NCBI GenBank assembly: GCA_002316675.1
Contig: DCDZ01000053.1
Location: 740 to 42,272 of the forward strand
From: Tyzzerella sp. UBA1042
Lineage (GTDB): Bacteria; Bacillota; Clostridia; Lachnospirales; Anaerotignaceae
Direction: 5' to 3'
Length of the DNA: 41,533 bases
A program made the position numbers and the translations under genes. Shown piece after piece: positions 32,786 through 40,696 of this stretch. Positions within the stretch are counted from its first letter, which is position 1, and the number at the start of each line of letters is the position of its first letter. The notes under the pieces are model-generated. The model had not been told where the DNA came from and made no database searches. It saw nothing but the letters and a program-made list of their open reading frames with translations.

Positions 32786-33721
32786 ATGGAAGCCATTTTA
32801 ACGGTGCTGAATAAGTTGACCATTATGTTTCTCCTGCTTCTGATTGGTTATTTTTGCCGAAAGAAGAAAATTTTCAAAGATGGCTTTATGGAGGATTTTG
32901 CAGGGTTTTTAACGCGCATTATCATTCCCTGTTTTGTCATTTCTTCTTTACAGATTGAGTATACGTGGGAATTATTTCAAAAAGGTGTCCTTGTGTTTTT
33001 TGTTTGCGTCATGATGCATTTATGGGGCATGGTTGTGGGATGGTTTTCCTTTCGCATATGCAAGGTTCCTGAGGGGGCAAAAGGCATTTGGATTTTCAGC
33101 AATATGTTTGCAAATATCGGGTTTATGGGCCTTCCTGTGATTGCAATGATTTTTGGGGGAAACAGTGTGTTTTACTGTACCTTTGCCACCTTTGCTTTTA
33201 ATATTACGTCGTATACCTTAGGGGCTGTGGTTTTGCAAAGATATTCAGGCAATCCGGACACCGGCAAGGTAAACATGAGAAAACTGTTGCAGGCGCCGGT
33301 AAATGTGGCAACCGTTTTGGGGGTTTTGTGCTTTGTGCTCAATATCCGCCTTCCGGGACCCATGAAGGATACGGTGAGTATGGTTGGGGGAACCCTTTCC
33401 CCTTTGGCCATGATTTACATAGGCGGTTTGTTGGGAAAGTTCGACTTTAAGGAAACGCTGACTGAAAAATCGGCCTACCACCTTTCCTTCTTTCGCTTGA
33501 TTTTTATTCCCTTATCTTCCTATATTTTATTGAAACTTTTCATTCAGGATCAACTGATTTTAGGGGTGATTGTTGTGGGGCTTTCTACGCCTATCGGGGC
33601 ATTTTGTGCCATATTGGCGGCGGAATTTGGCGGAGATGAGGCGTTGGCCAGTAAATATATTTTTGTGAGTACTGTGCTTTGTATTTTTACCATGCCATTC
33701 TTTTTTATGCTGTTTCTATAA
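32786..33721 (+). CDS. AEC-family transporter
   Basis: A membrane permease of the auxin efflux carrier superfamily, which in bacteria often carries malonate, malate or other carboxylates, usually unproven. The 311-residue protein has about ten hydrophobic helices and the family blocks FLLLLIGYFCRKKKIF near the start, FSNMFANIGFMGLPV in the middle and a closing STVLCIFTMPFFFMLFL. ATG 32786 has AAAGG nine bases upstream; GTG 32780 is too close. It follows a two-component system that may control it, which is inference. A terminator lies at 33804-33838. Confidence 0.92.
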   Translation: MEAILTVLNKLTIMFLLLLIGYFCRKKKIFKDGFMEDFAGFLTRIIIPCFVISSLQIEYTWELFQKGVLVFFVCVMMHLWGMVVGWFSFRICKVPEGAKGIWIFSNMFANIGFMGLPVIAMIFGGNSVFYCTFATFAFNITSYTLGAVVLQRYSGNPDTGKVNMRKLLQAPVNVATVLGVLCFVLNIRLPGPMKDTVSMVGGTLSPLAMIYIGGLLGKFDFKETLTEKSAYHLSFFRLIFIPLSSYILLKLFIQDQLILGVIVVGLSTPIGAFCAILAAEFGGDEALASKYIFVSTVLCIFTMPFFFMLFL

Positions 33722-33803
33722 TTGGCGAAGAACCGTGCTGCGTTTTTAGAAAACCCAGAGAATGGTCAAGGGGTAAGCGTGAAAGCAAGAAGTATTTTAA
33801 AAG

Positions 33804-33840
33804 AAAAGCTGGGAAGGGAGTTCTCCTTCTTGGCTTTTTG
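33804..33840. terminator. Terminator between AEC gene and the minus-strand small gene
   Basis: AAAAGCTGGGAAGGG (33804-33818) pairs with CTCCTTCTTGGCTTTT (33823-33838) through several G-U pairs, followed by TG. It is A/T-flanked on both strands, so it may serve both convergent genes. Confidence 0.65.
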
Positions 33841-33841
33841 C

Positions 33842-34102
33842 TTAAATTTTTCGGAGCAGCCATTTCTGGTTATCGCAATGATAGGCAAGCTCATATATTT
33901 TTTCTGTGTCATGGATGATGCTGCTGCAAAGAAAAAATAAGGTTTGGCTGCCGCCAAATCTGTTTGACTCTGTCTGAAGGATATGATTGACTTTAATGGT
34001 AACATTTTCCCCATCCTCCTCCAGACGAAACCGTATGGGAGTAACAGCTCCTTCTTTGGATGTCCAGGAAATCATATCGATATTTTTGTTTAAAAGCTTC
34101 AT
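33842..34102 (-). CDS. Small conserved protein with LexA-like box in its promoter
   Basis: An 86-residue soluble protein, MKLLNKNIDMISWTSKEG at the start and HDTEKIYELAYHCDNQKWLL near the end. I recall similar uncharacterised clostridial proteins of this size with the IDMI(A/S)W and PIRFRL patterns, so I take it as a real gene. No catalytic motif is visible; alternating hydrophobic residues suggest a beta-rich fold. ATG 34102 has a perfect AAAGGAGG site. The promoter spacer holds GAAC-N4-GTTC, the core of the Gram-positive SOS box, so the gene may be part of the DNA-damage response. The neighbouring genes (AEC transporter, glnN) give no further clue. Confidence 0.8.
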   Translation of the reverse strand: MKLLNKNIDMISWTSKEGAVTPIRFRLEEDGENVTIKVNHILQTESNRFGGSQTLFFLCSSIIHDTEKIYELAYHCDNQKWLLRKI

Positions 34103-34134
34103 GCAGTGTGCCTCCTTTAATAGAACTTACTATC

Positions 34135-34163
34135 ACTATACCAGAACAATAGTTCTTTTTCAA
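34135..34163 (-). promoter_or_regulatory. Promoter with embedded LexA-like box
   Basis: Minus-strand TTGAAA (34163-34158), 17-bp spacer, TATAGT (34140-34135). The spacer contains the perfect dyad AGAAC-AATA-GTTCT (34143-34156), matching the GAAC-N4-GTTC core of Firmicute LexA operators, in the position where LexA would block RNA polymerase. Confidence 0.6.
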
Positions 34164-34318
34164 TAGTAAAATTACACCAATATACGAATACACGTTTTTA
34201 GATGAAGAGGAAGAAATATTGTATAACCAGAAGTGCATCTGCATAAAAAATACTGATAGGATATACAAAAAACAATCAATATTCTTGGGAATTTTCTAAG
34301 GCATAGGGTGCAAAATCA

Positions 34319-34347
34319 TTGCAAAACCTTGTTTGTGTCGGTATAAT
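34319..34347 (+). promoter_or_regulatory. glnN promoter
   Basis: TTGCAA (34319-34324), 17-bp spacer, perfect TATAAT (34342-34347), 55 bp before the ATG. No obvious GlnR or riboswitch element is seen. Confidence 0.75.
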
Positions 34348-34401
34348 AAAGCGTATGATAAAACAGAGATGGAGCAAGGTTAACCCAGAAAGGACAAGTG
34401 T

Positions 34402-36510
34402 ATGTACGAAAAAATTTCTATACCCGAAATTTTTGGCATGAATGTGTTCAACGACGCAATGATGCGGGAACATCTGCCAAAGCAAGTCTACAATGAGTTA
34501 AAGAATACGATTGAAAAAGGAGAAATGCTGAATTCCTCTATTGCAGATATTATTGCCAATGCCATGAAGGATTGGGCAGTGGAAAGGGGCGCAACCCACT
34601 ATACCCATTGGTTTCAGCCTATGACGGGCATCACTGCGGAAAAGCATGATTCTTTTTTGGCTCGGCCCAGCAATGGAAAGGCAATTATGGAGTTTTCCGG
34701 CAAGGAGTTAATCAAAGGGGAGTCGGATGCGTCCTCCTTTCCCTCCGGCGGATTGCGTGCGACGTTTGAGGCAAGGGGCTATACGGCATGGGATTGCACC
34801 TCACCCGCTTTTTTAAGAGAGGATGCGGCGGGCATTACCTTGTATATCCCCACGGCTTTCTGTTCCTACACGGGCGAAGCGTTGGACAAAAAGACGCCCC
34901 TGCTGCGTTCCGTTGAGGCGGTTTCTAAGCAGGCTATGCGTATTCTGCGTCTGTTTGGCAATACAACGGCAAGAAGCATTAAGGTATATTCCGGGGCGGA
35001 GCAGGAATATTTCTTGATTGACCGCAATTTATATCACCAAAGAAAGGACCTCATTTTTACGGGCAGAACCCTCTTTGGGGCGGCGCCTCCCAAGGGCCAG
35101 GAATTGGATGATCATTACTTCGGGAGCATTAAAGAAAGAGTTGCCTGTTTTATGCGTGAGCTGAATATAGAGCTTTGGAAGCTTGGGGTAACAGCCAAGA
35201 CGCAGCATAATGAGGTTGCGCCGGCACAGCATGAATTAGCACCCATTTATGATGACTGTAACCGTGCCGCCGACCATAATCAGCTGATTATGGAGGCCAT
35301 GAAGCGTATTGCCGGACATCATAATTTGACTTGTCTGCTCCATGAAAAGCCCTTTGCCGGGGTAAACGGCAGCGGAAAGCATAACAACTGGTCCTTGGGG
35401 ACGGATGATGGGCAAAATCTTTTGGATCCTGGGAAGACCCCTCATGAAAATGCACAGTTCTTGGTATTTTTGACTGCCATCATCAAGGGCGTGGATGAAT
35501 ATGCGGAATTGCTGCGTTTGGCGGCGGCAAACCCCGGTAATGATCACCGCTTGGGCAGACAGGAGGCACCGCCGGCCATTATCTCTATTTTCTTGGGAGA
35601 TCAGCTTGTGGATATTTTCAATCAGATTGAGCATGGCGGGGCAACAAGCTGCATTCAGGGCGGTAAAATGCGTGTTGGTGTGAATACCCTTCCGTATTTA
35701 AAGCGAGATGCAACAGACAGAAACAGAACCTCTCCGTTTGCTTTTACGGGGAATAAGTTTGAGTTCCGTATGCCGCCCTCCTCCGGTTCCATTTCCGGGC
35801 CGAATTTTGTATTGAATACCATTGTTGCTGATGTGTTGGCTGAGTTTGCCGATGAGCTGGAGCAGGCGGAGGACTTTAATGCGGCGATGCATGAATTGGT
35901 GCGCAGAACCTATAGCGAACATAAGCGCATTATTTTTGACGGGAACGGCTATTCCGGTGATTGGGTTCAGGAAGCGGAAAGAAGGGGCCTTAGCAATATT
36001 ACAAATATGGTGGATACCGTCCCTTATCTGGTAGAGGAGAAAGCGGTGACGCTGTTTGAGCGTCATAAGGTTTTAAGCCGTTTGGAATTGCAGTCCCGTT
36101 CTGAAATTATGTATGAAGCCTATATCAAGCAGATTAATATTGAAGCCAGAGCTATGATTGACATTGCATCGAAGCAAATTCGTCCCGCAGTGGTGAAATA
36201 TGCGGGAGAAGTGGCAGCCTCTCTGTTGGCAATGAAGGCCGCAGGGTTTGATGCATCTGTGGAGGAAGAGCTTCTGACGGAGATCAATGAAAATATAAGG
36301 GTCTTCCATAAAGCCTTAAAACACTTGACCGAGATTATGCAGGAGGCGGCAATATTTGAATGCAATAGCCGTTCAAAGGCGATATTTTATCGGGATCAGG
36401 TTTTTAAAGCCATGGAGGAATTGCGGACGCCGGCGGACAAACTGGAATTTTTGGTAGACCAAAGGGTATGGCCGTTCCCTACCTACGGAGAATTGTTATA
36501 TAACATATGA
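34402..36510 (+). CDS. glnN: Glutamine synthetase type III
   Basis: Makes glutamine from glutamate, ammonia and ATP in the cytoplasm. It has 702 residues, the large GSIII size rather than about 450 for type I. Recognisable blocks are RGATHYTHWFQPMTGITAEK near the N-terminus, FPSGGLRATFEARGYTAWD, the active-site region AKTQHNEVAPAQHELAPIYD, and the ATP site region NGSGKHNNWSLGTDDG. The C-terminal third is helical. The ATG follows AAAGGA. It is a single gene with its own strong promoter and a terminator. GSIII is common in Clostridia and Bacteroidetes. Confidence 0.97.
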   Translation: MYEKISIPEIFGMNVFNDAMMREHLPKQVYNELKNTIEKGEMLNSSIADIIANAMKDWAVERGATHYTHWFQPMTGITAEKHDSFLARPSNGKAIMEFSGKELIKGESDASSFPSGGLRATFEARGYTAWDCTSPAFLREDAAGITLYIPTAFCSYTGEALDKKTPLLRSVEAVSKQAMRILRLFGNTTARSIKVYSGAEQEYFLIDRNLYHQRKDLIFTGRTLFGAAPPKGQELDDHYFGSIKERVACFMRELNIELWKLGVTAKTQHNEVAPAQHELAPIYDDCNRAADHNQLIMEAMKRIAGHHNLTCLLHEKPFAGVNGSGKHNNWSLGTDDGQNLLDPGKTPHENAQFLVFLTAIIKGVDEYAELLRLAAANPGNDHRLGRQEAPPAIISIFLGDQLVDIFNQIEHGGATSCIQGGKMRVGVNTLPYLKRDATDRNRTSPFAFTGNKFEFRMPPSSGSISGPNFVLNTIVADVLAEFADELEQAEDFNAAMHELVRRTYSEHKRIIFDGNGYSGDWVQEAERRGLSNITNMVDTVPYLVEEKAVTLFERHKVLSRLELQSRSEIMYEAYIKQINIEARAMIDIASKQIRPAVVKYAGEVAASLLAMKAAGFDASVEEELLTEINENIRVFHKALKHLTEIMQEAAIFECNSRSKAIFYRDQVFKAMEELRTPADKLEFLVDQRVWPFPTYGELLYNI

Positions 36511-36542
36511 TGTATTTGTAAGACAACAGTGCATTTTTCAAT

Positions 36543-36592
36543 AAAAGCTCTCTTTTTTTCTGAAAATAAGCAGGAAGAGAAGAGAGCTTTTT
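36543..36592 (+). terminator. glnN terminator
   Basis: AAAAGCTCTCT (36543-36553) pairs with AGAGAGCTTTTT (36581-36592); the purine/pyrimidine-rich interior pairs partly as well. Confidence 0.85.
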
Positions 36593-36797
36593 GTGTATTC
36601 ATGGGCATTGTGGAATTTATAACATAATCCAAAATAATGTATGACAAGAAGAAAAAGTTGTGAAAAATATGGTTGGAAAGGGGAAATAAATATCTAAAAT
36701 AGACAAATGTTTTGCAGCTTAAAATTTTTTTAAAATTTAAAAAAACGATAGAGGAATGTTTTTTTTTGCATACTTATGAAAAACATCGTCTATTTTA

Positions 36798-36826
36798 TTG
36801 CAAGTGTTAAGCGAATGCGCTATAAT
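36798..36826 (+). promoter_or_regulatory. Promoter of the 2-oxoacid:ferredoxin oxidoreductase operon
   Basis: TTGCAA (36798-36803), 17-bp spacer, perfect TATAAT (36821-36826). The first ATG is about 160 bp downstream, leaving a long leader. Confidence 0.75.
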
Positions 36827-36985
36827 GTATACAGATAAGAGCAGTTAGTTATTTATTTATGATTAAATACTATTGATATAATCAATTTTTTTTGTTTAAT
36901 ATAAACATAAAAAAAGATAGTTTATACAAATTGCACATTTTTCAATACAAAAAACAATGATTGTTTAAAAAATGAGGTGATTGCA

Positions 36986-37663
36986 ATGCTCGTTGAGGAT
37001 AAAAGAATTCGTATTATTACAGGTCACTACGGCAGCGGCAAAACCGAGTTTGCAGTGAATTATGCCATGCAGCTTGGTAAAAAAGGCCGAAAGGTCGCCA
37101 TTGCCGATTTGGATATCGTAAATGTTTACTTTCGTTCCAGGGAAAAAAAGAAGGAGATGGAAAAAGCAGGTATTTTGGTGATTTCCTCGTCAATTGAGGG
37201 GGATGGGCTGGATGTACCTGCCGTTTCTGCGGCTATGACAATGCCCGCAAGGGAGCATACCTTTGATTATGTCGTTGACTTGGGGGGAAACGATGTGGGA
37301 ACGATGGTGCTTGGCCGTTTAAAGCCTATTTTAGACCCTGCGGAAGTGGATTTTTTTATGGTAGTCAATACATATCGCCCCGATACCTCCTCACCGGAGG
37401 GTGTGATTGCGCAAATGGAAAATCTCACCTATGCTTCGGGGCTCAAAGTGACAGGCTTTATTAACAATACAAACCTGATTCGAGAGACCAATGCACAATG
37501 TCTTTTGGACGGGGATAAGGTTTTAAGAGAGGTAACGAAAGAAACGGGAATCCCTGTAAGGTATGTTTCTTATGTTGAAGAGCTGATGACAGAGGAAGTG
37601 CCGAAGGGGCTTGCCGGAGAATTGTTTCCTATGAAGTTTTATATGAGAAAGACCTGGATGTAG
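36986..37663 (+). CDS. P-loop ATPase of the oxidoreductase operon
   Basis: A 225-residue MinD/ParA/CobQ-like nucleotide-binding protein. Visible are Walker A in ITGHYGSGKTEFAVNYA, the strand KVAIADLDIVNVYFRSREK with acidic residues, and the switch-like strand YVVDLGGNDVGTMVLGRLKP. There is no DNA-binding or membrane segment. ATG 36986 follows GAGGTG; GTG 36977 overlaps that site. It is 29 bases before the ferredoxin-type subunit gene of a 2-oxoacid:ferredoxin oxidoreductase and shares the promoter, suggesting a role in the assembly or regulation of that complex. No such function is established to my knowledge. Confidence 0.88.
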   Translation: MLVEDKRIRIITGHYGSGKTEFAVNYAMQLGKKGRKVAIADLDIVNVYFRSREKKKEMEKAGILVISSSIEGDGLDVPAVSAAMTMPAREHTFDYVVDLGGNDVGTMVLGRLKPILDPAEVDFFMVVNTYRPDTSSPEGVIAQMENLTYASGLKVTGFINNTNLIRETNAQCLLDGDKVLREVTKETGIPVRYVSYVEELMTEEVPKGLAGELFPMKFYMRKTWM

Positions 37664-37692
37664 AGTTCAACATTTATGGAGGTGTATTTAAA

Positions 37693-37908
37693 ATGGCAAA
37701 AGGTAAAGTGTCGATTAACGAAACACTGTGCAAGGGCTGTGAACTTTGTGTTTCTGTTTGTCCAAAGCATGTGCTGAAGCTTTCTGAAACCAAGCTCAAT
37801 GCGGCGGGCTATAACCCTGCGGAGGTTGTGAATGATGATTGTATTGCGTGCACAAGCTGTGCGAAAATGTGTCCCGATTGTGCGATTACAGTGGAAAAAT
37901 TCAACTAA
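37693..37908 (+). CDS. 2-oxoacid:ferredoxin oxidoreductase, ferredoxin-like delta subunit
   Basis: A 71-residue protein with two [4Fe-4S] motifs: CKGCELCVSVCPKHVL and CIACTSCAKMCPDCAI, each C-x2-C-x2-C-x3-C-P. It passes electrons from the catalytic subunits to ferredoxin. The ATG follows GGAGGTG. It is the first structural subunit in the order delta, alpha, beta, gamma and is followed by the alpha gene after 17 bases. Names used for homologues are VorD, KorD or PorD-like. Confidence 0.95.
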   Translation: MAKGKVSINETLCKGCELCVSVCPKHVLKLSETKLNAAGYNPAEVVNDDCIACTSCAKMCPDCAITVEKFN

Positions 37909-37925
37909 GAGAGGAGGAAATTTCA

Positions 37926-38984
37926 ATGGCAAAGGTTTTAATGAAAGGCAATGAAGCAGTTGGTAAGGCGGCGATTGAGGCAGGATGCAGATATTTTTTC
38001 GGCTACCCAATTACTCCTCAAAGTGAGGTTCCGGAATATTTGTCCAGTGAATTGCCCAAGGTTGGCGGCGTTTTTGTGCAGGCTGAATCTGAGGTTGCGG
38101 CAATCAATATGGTTTATGGTGCAGCAGGTGCAGGTGCCCGTGTTTTAACAAGTTCCTCCTCCCCCGGTATTGCTTTGAAGCAGGAAGGTATCGGTTATAT
38201 TTCCAATGCAGGCTTGCCTGCGGTTATCATCAATATGATGCGTGGCGGCCCCGGCTTAGGTACAATCCAGCCCGGACAGGCGGATTATAATATGGCGGTA
38301 AAGGGTGGCGCTAACGGCGATTATCATGATATTGTTCTGGCTCCTGCCTCTGTTCAGGAAGCGGTGGATATGGTTATGGAAGCCTTTGATTTGGCGGACT
38401 TCTACGGTACTCCTGTTTTGATTCTGGCTGACGGTTTAATTGGTCAGATGATGGAGCCTGTTGAGTTTAACTATGTTTGCAAAAAAGAGCTGCCTCCCAA
38501 AACATGGGCATTGACCGGTAAGGGTGACGGCGAAAAGCATATGGTGGAAAACCTTGTAATCGAGGCTGCCGAATGTGAAGCATGGAATAAACGTAATTTT
38601 GAAAAATATGCAAAAATTGAAGCAAATGAGCAGGCTTGGGAAGATTATTTAATGGACGATGCAGAATATGCCTTTGTATCCTATGGCACCTCCTCCAGAA
38701 TTGTTAGAACTGCAATCGGCTATTTGAGAGAGGCAGGGTTTAAGGTTGGGATGATCAGACCGAAAACATTGTGGCCTTTCCCCGTAAAAGCTTTTGATAA
38801 ATGGGACAAAAACATTAAAAAGTATATGGATGTTGAAATGAGCATGGGACAGATGGTTCAGGATGTTGCTTATGCTTGTAACGATAAAAACAAAATCGAA
38901 TTCTATGGCAGAACAGGCGGTATTGTTCCTGCGGTGGATGAAATCGTTGAATTTGGTAAGAAGGTTATGGGAGGTGACAAATAA
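37926..38984 (+). CDS. vorB: 2-oxoacid:ferredoxin oxidoreductase, alpha subunit (VorB-like)
   Basis: The catalytic pyrimidine-binding subunit for oxidative decarboxylation of a 2-oxoacid to its acyl-CoA and CO2. The 352-residue protein begins KVLMKGNEAVGKAAIEAGCR with YFFGYPITPQSEVPEYLSS, then VFVQAESEVAAINMVYGAAG, and a C-terminal FVSYGTSSRIVRTAIGYLRE. From memory these match the subunit called VorB (3-methyl-2-oxobutanoate) in Clostridia, but 2-oxoglutarate enzymes (KorA) are very similar; the substrate is uncertain. ATG 37926 follows GAGGAGG. Its stop overlaps the next start (TAATG). Confidence 0.94.
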   Translation: MAKVLMKGNEAVGKAAIEAGCRYFFGYPITPQSEVPEYLSSELPKVGGVFVQAESEVAAINMVYGAAGAGARVLTSSSSPGIALKQEGIGYISNAGLPAVIINMMRGGPGLGTIQPGQADYNMAVKGGANGDYHDIVLAPASVQEAVDMVMEAFDLADFYGTPVLILADGLIGQMMEPVEFNYVCKKELPPKTWALTGKGDGEKHMVENLVIEAAECEAWNKRNFEKYAKIEANEQAWEDYLMDDAEYAFVSYGTSSRIVRTAIGYLREAGFKVGMIRPKTLWPFPVKAFDKWDKNIKKYMDVEMSMGQMVQDVAYACNDKNKIEFYGRTGGIVPAVDEIVEFGKKVMGGDK

Positions 38985-39736
38985 TGGCAGTTATATTTCA
39001 AAAAACCAAAGCTTTAACTGATGTAAAATTGCATTATTGTCCTGGTTGTGCACATGGCATTGTACATAGACTTGTAGCGGAAGTTTTGGTAGAAATGGAC
39101 GAAGATAAAAATGCAATTGCGGCAGTTCCCGTTGGCTGTGCCGTATTTGCAAATAAATATTTTAACTTTGACGCAATTCAGTGTGCCCATGGACGTGCGC
39201 CTGCCACAGCAACAGGCATTAAAAGAGTACATCCTGATAAACTGGTTATCACTTATCAGGGCGACGGCGACCTTGCTTCCATTGGTACTGCCGAAATCGT
39301 TCATGCGGCTGCAAGAGGCGAAAAAATCAGCACGGTATTTATCAATAACGGTATTTACGGCATGACAGGCGGCCAGATGGCACCTACCACATTGCCCGGT
39401 ATGAAAGCTACAACGGCAAAGGCTGGCCGTGATCCTAAAATCAATGGTAATCCCATTCGTATTTCTGAGATGCTGGCGACCTTGGACGGCCCCGCTTATA
39501 TTGAAAGAGTAAGCGTTTCCACACCGGCACAGGTGACGCAGGCGAAAAAAGCAATCAAAAAAGCTTTTGAAATTCAAAAACAGGGTCTTGGCTTTACATT
39601 TGTTGAGGTTGTGTCAACCTGTCCTACAAACTGGGGCTTGACACCTGTAAAAGCAATGGAATTTGTAAGAGAAAAAATGATCCCTTACTATCCTCTTGGG
39701 GTTTACAAAGATATCACAGCAGGGGAGGGCAAATAA
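38984..39736 (+). CDS. 2-oxoacid:ferredoxin oxidoreductase, TPP-binding beta subunit
   Basis: Binds thiamine pyrophosphate and, by its cysteines, a [4Fe-4S] cluster. The 250-residue protein shows HYCPGCAHGIVHRL near the N-terminus, VGCAVFANKYFNFD, and the TPP motif YQGDGDLASIGTAEIVHAA with NNGIYGMTGGQMAPTT after it. All are intact. Translation is coupled to the alpha subunit by a TAATG overlap and it is followed by the gamma gene one base after its stop. Homologues are named VorA or KorB. Confidence 0.95.
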   Translation: MAVIFQKTKALTDVKLHYCPGCAHGIVHRLVAEVLVEMDEDKNAIAAVPVGCAVFANKYFNFDAIQCAHGRAPATATGIKRVHPDKLVITYQGDGDLASIGTAEIVHAAARGEKISTVFINNGIYGMTGGQMAPTTLPGMKATTAKAGRDPKINGNPIRISEMLATLDGPAYIERVSVSTPAQVTQAKKAIKKAFEIQKQGLGFTFVEVVSTCPTNWGLTPVKAMEFVREKMIPYYPLGVYKDITAGEGK

Positions 39737-39737
39737 T

Positions 39738-40292
39738 ATGAATACACAGAGAATTTGTTGCGCAGGCTTTGGTGGTCAGGGTACGCTTTCTATGGGTAAG
39801 ATTCTGGCTTACGCAGGTATGTTGGAAGGTCATGAGGTTTCATGGTGCCCTTCTTATGGTCCCGAGATGCGTGGTGGTACAGCAAACTGTCATGTTATTG
39901 TATCGGATGCATCCATCGGCTCTCCTGTTATCACAAGAGATGCAGATTGCGTGATTGCTATGAATCAGCCTTCTTTGGACAAATTTGTTGAAATTTTGGG
40001 GAAAAACGGCATTCTGATTGCCAATTCCGATTTGGCTTCTTTGAAGGAAGAAAAAAAAGATATTCGTGTTATGAATGTTCCGGCTAACTCCATGGCAACC
40101 CATGAGTTTGGCGGTGCAAAATTAGCCAACATCATTCTTTTGGGTGCTGTAATTCAGGCAACCGGTTCCGTTAAGGTGGAAAGTATTGATGATGCGTTCA
40201 CCCATGTATTTGAAGGAAGTAAGGCGAAATTTATTCCCGATAATAAGAAGGCTTTTGAAATGGGCTTTGCATTCGCGAAAAACTACAAATAA
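39738..40292 (+). CDS. 2-oxoacid:ferredoxin oxidoreductase, gamma subunit
   Basis: The CoA-side subunit of the complex. The 184-residue protein shows RICCAGFGGQGTLSMGKILA and the conserved WCPSYGPEMRGGTANCHVIV, then the segment ANSMATHEFGGAKLANIILL. ATG 39738 follows GGGGAGGG; an upstream in-frame start within the beta gene is not needed. It is the last gene before a strong terminator, completing a four-subunit enzyme. Homologues are named VorC or KorC. Confidence 0.95.
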   Translation: MNTQRICCAGFGGQGTLSMGKILAYAGMLEGHEVSWCPSYGPEMRGGTANCHVIVSDASIGSPVITRDADCVIAMNQPSLDKFVEILGKNGILIANSDLASLKEEKKDIRVMNVPANSMATHEFGGAKLANIILLGAVIQATGSVKVESIDDAFTHVFEGSKAKFIPDNKKAFEMGFAFAKNYK

Positions 40293-40696
40293 ATCGATCC
40301 AATCCTAAATATTGACGGCCTTTTGGCAGGGTTCCCTCTGCCAAAAGGTTTTTTTATTCTAAAAAAGGATTTCGCAAGAATTATAGATATGGTATAATTA
40401 TAAAATATATCGCTTTAAAACGTAATTCTCTTAAGGGTAACTGCCCGGCAAATAAAAGGAAAAAAAGCTATGAAAGAACGAAAAAAATGGATACAAATGT
40501 GATTTTCCATGGAGATTGCTTAATATTGAGGGACAATGCATAATGCAGTGAGAAACTACTTATAAAATGCCGCCGCCATAACCGGAACAAAAGGAAATAG
40601 AAGAGGGTTTGAATAGGCAAATTTTATCGTTCCATAGCATTGTATACCTGTTTTAAATCATATTTTGTAAAGGGCACGGGAGAGGAGTGCAGTTTT
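40293..40696. other. Terminator and long zapA leader region
   Basis: After the terminator (40319-40354), a TATAAT at 40392-40397 with a weak -35 would start a leader of almost 300 nt before zapA. The leader has scattered short helices (for example GGGTAACTGCCC near 40435) and a ten-codon open frame from 40470 with a purine-rich ribosome site. No known riboswitch was recognised. Confidence 0.45.
40319..40356 (+). terminator. Terminator of the oxidoreductase operon
   Basis: CCTTTTGGCAGGG (40319-40331) pairs with CCTCTGCCAAAAGG (40335-40348), with one mismatch or G-U pair, followed by TTTTTTT. Confidence 0.92.

Larger units (their letters stand above)
36511..36985. other. Intergenic region between glnN and the oxidoreductase operon
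   Basis: This 475-bp region holds the glnN terminator (36543-36592) and the operon promoter (36798-36826). Its 160-nt leader from about 36833 to 36985 is very A/T-rich and shows no stable fold or open frame that I can support. No riboswitch motif was recognised. Confidence 0.5.

Noticed and set aside
33722..33940. Short plus-strand frames after the AEC gene
   Set aside because: They overlap a terminator hairpin and the better-supported minus-strand gene, and have no ribosome site.
40400..40696. Riboswitch or 6S-like RNA before zapA
   Set aside because: No conserved core of any class I know (c-di-GMP, c-di-AMP, T-box, SAM) could be matched by eye; kept only as a long leader.
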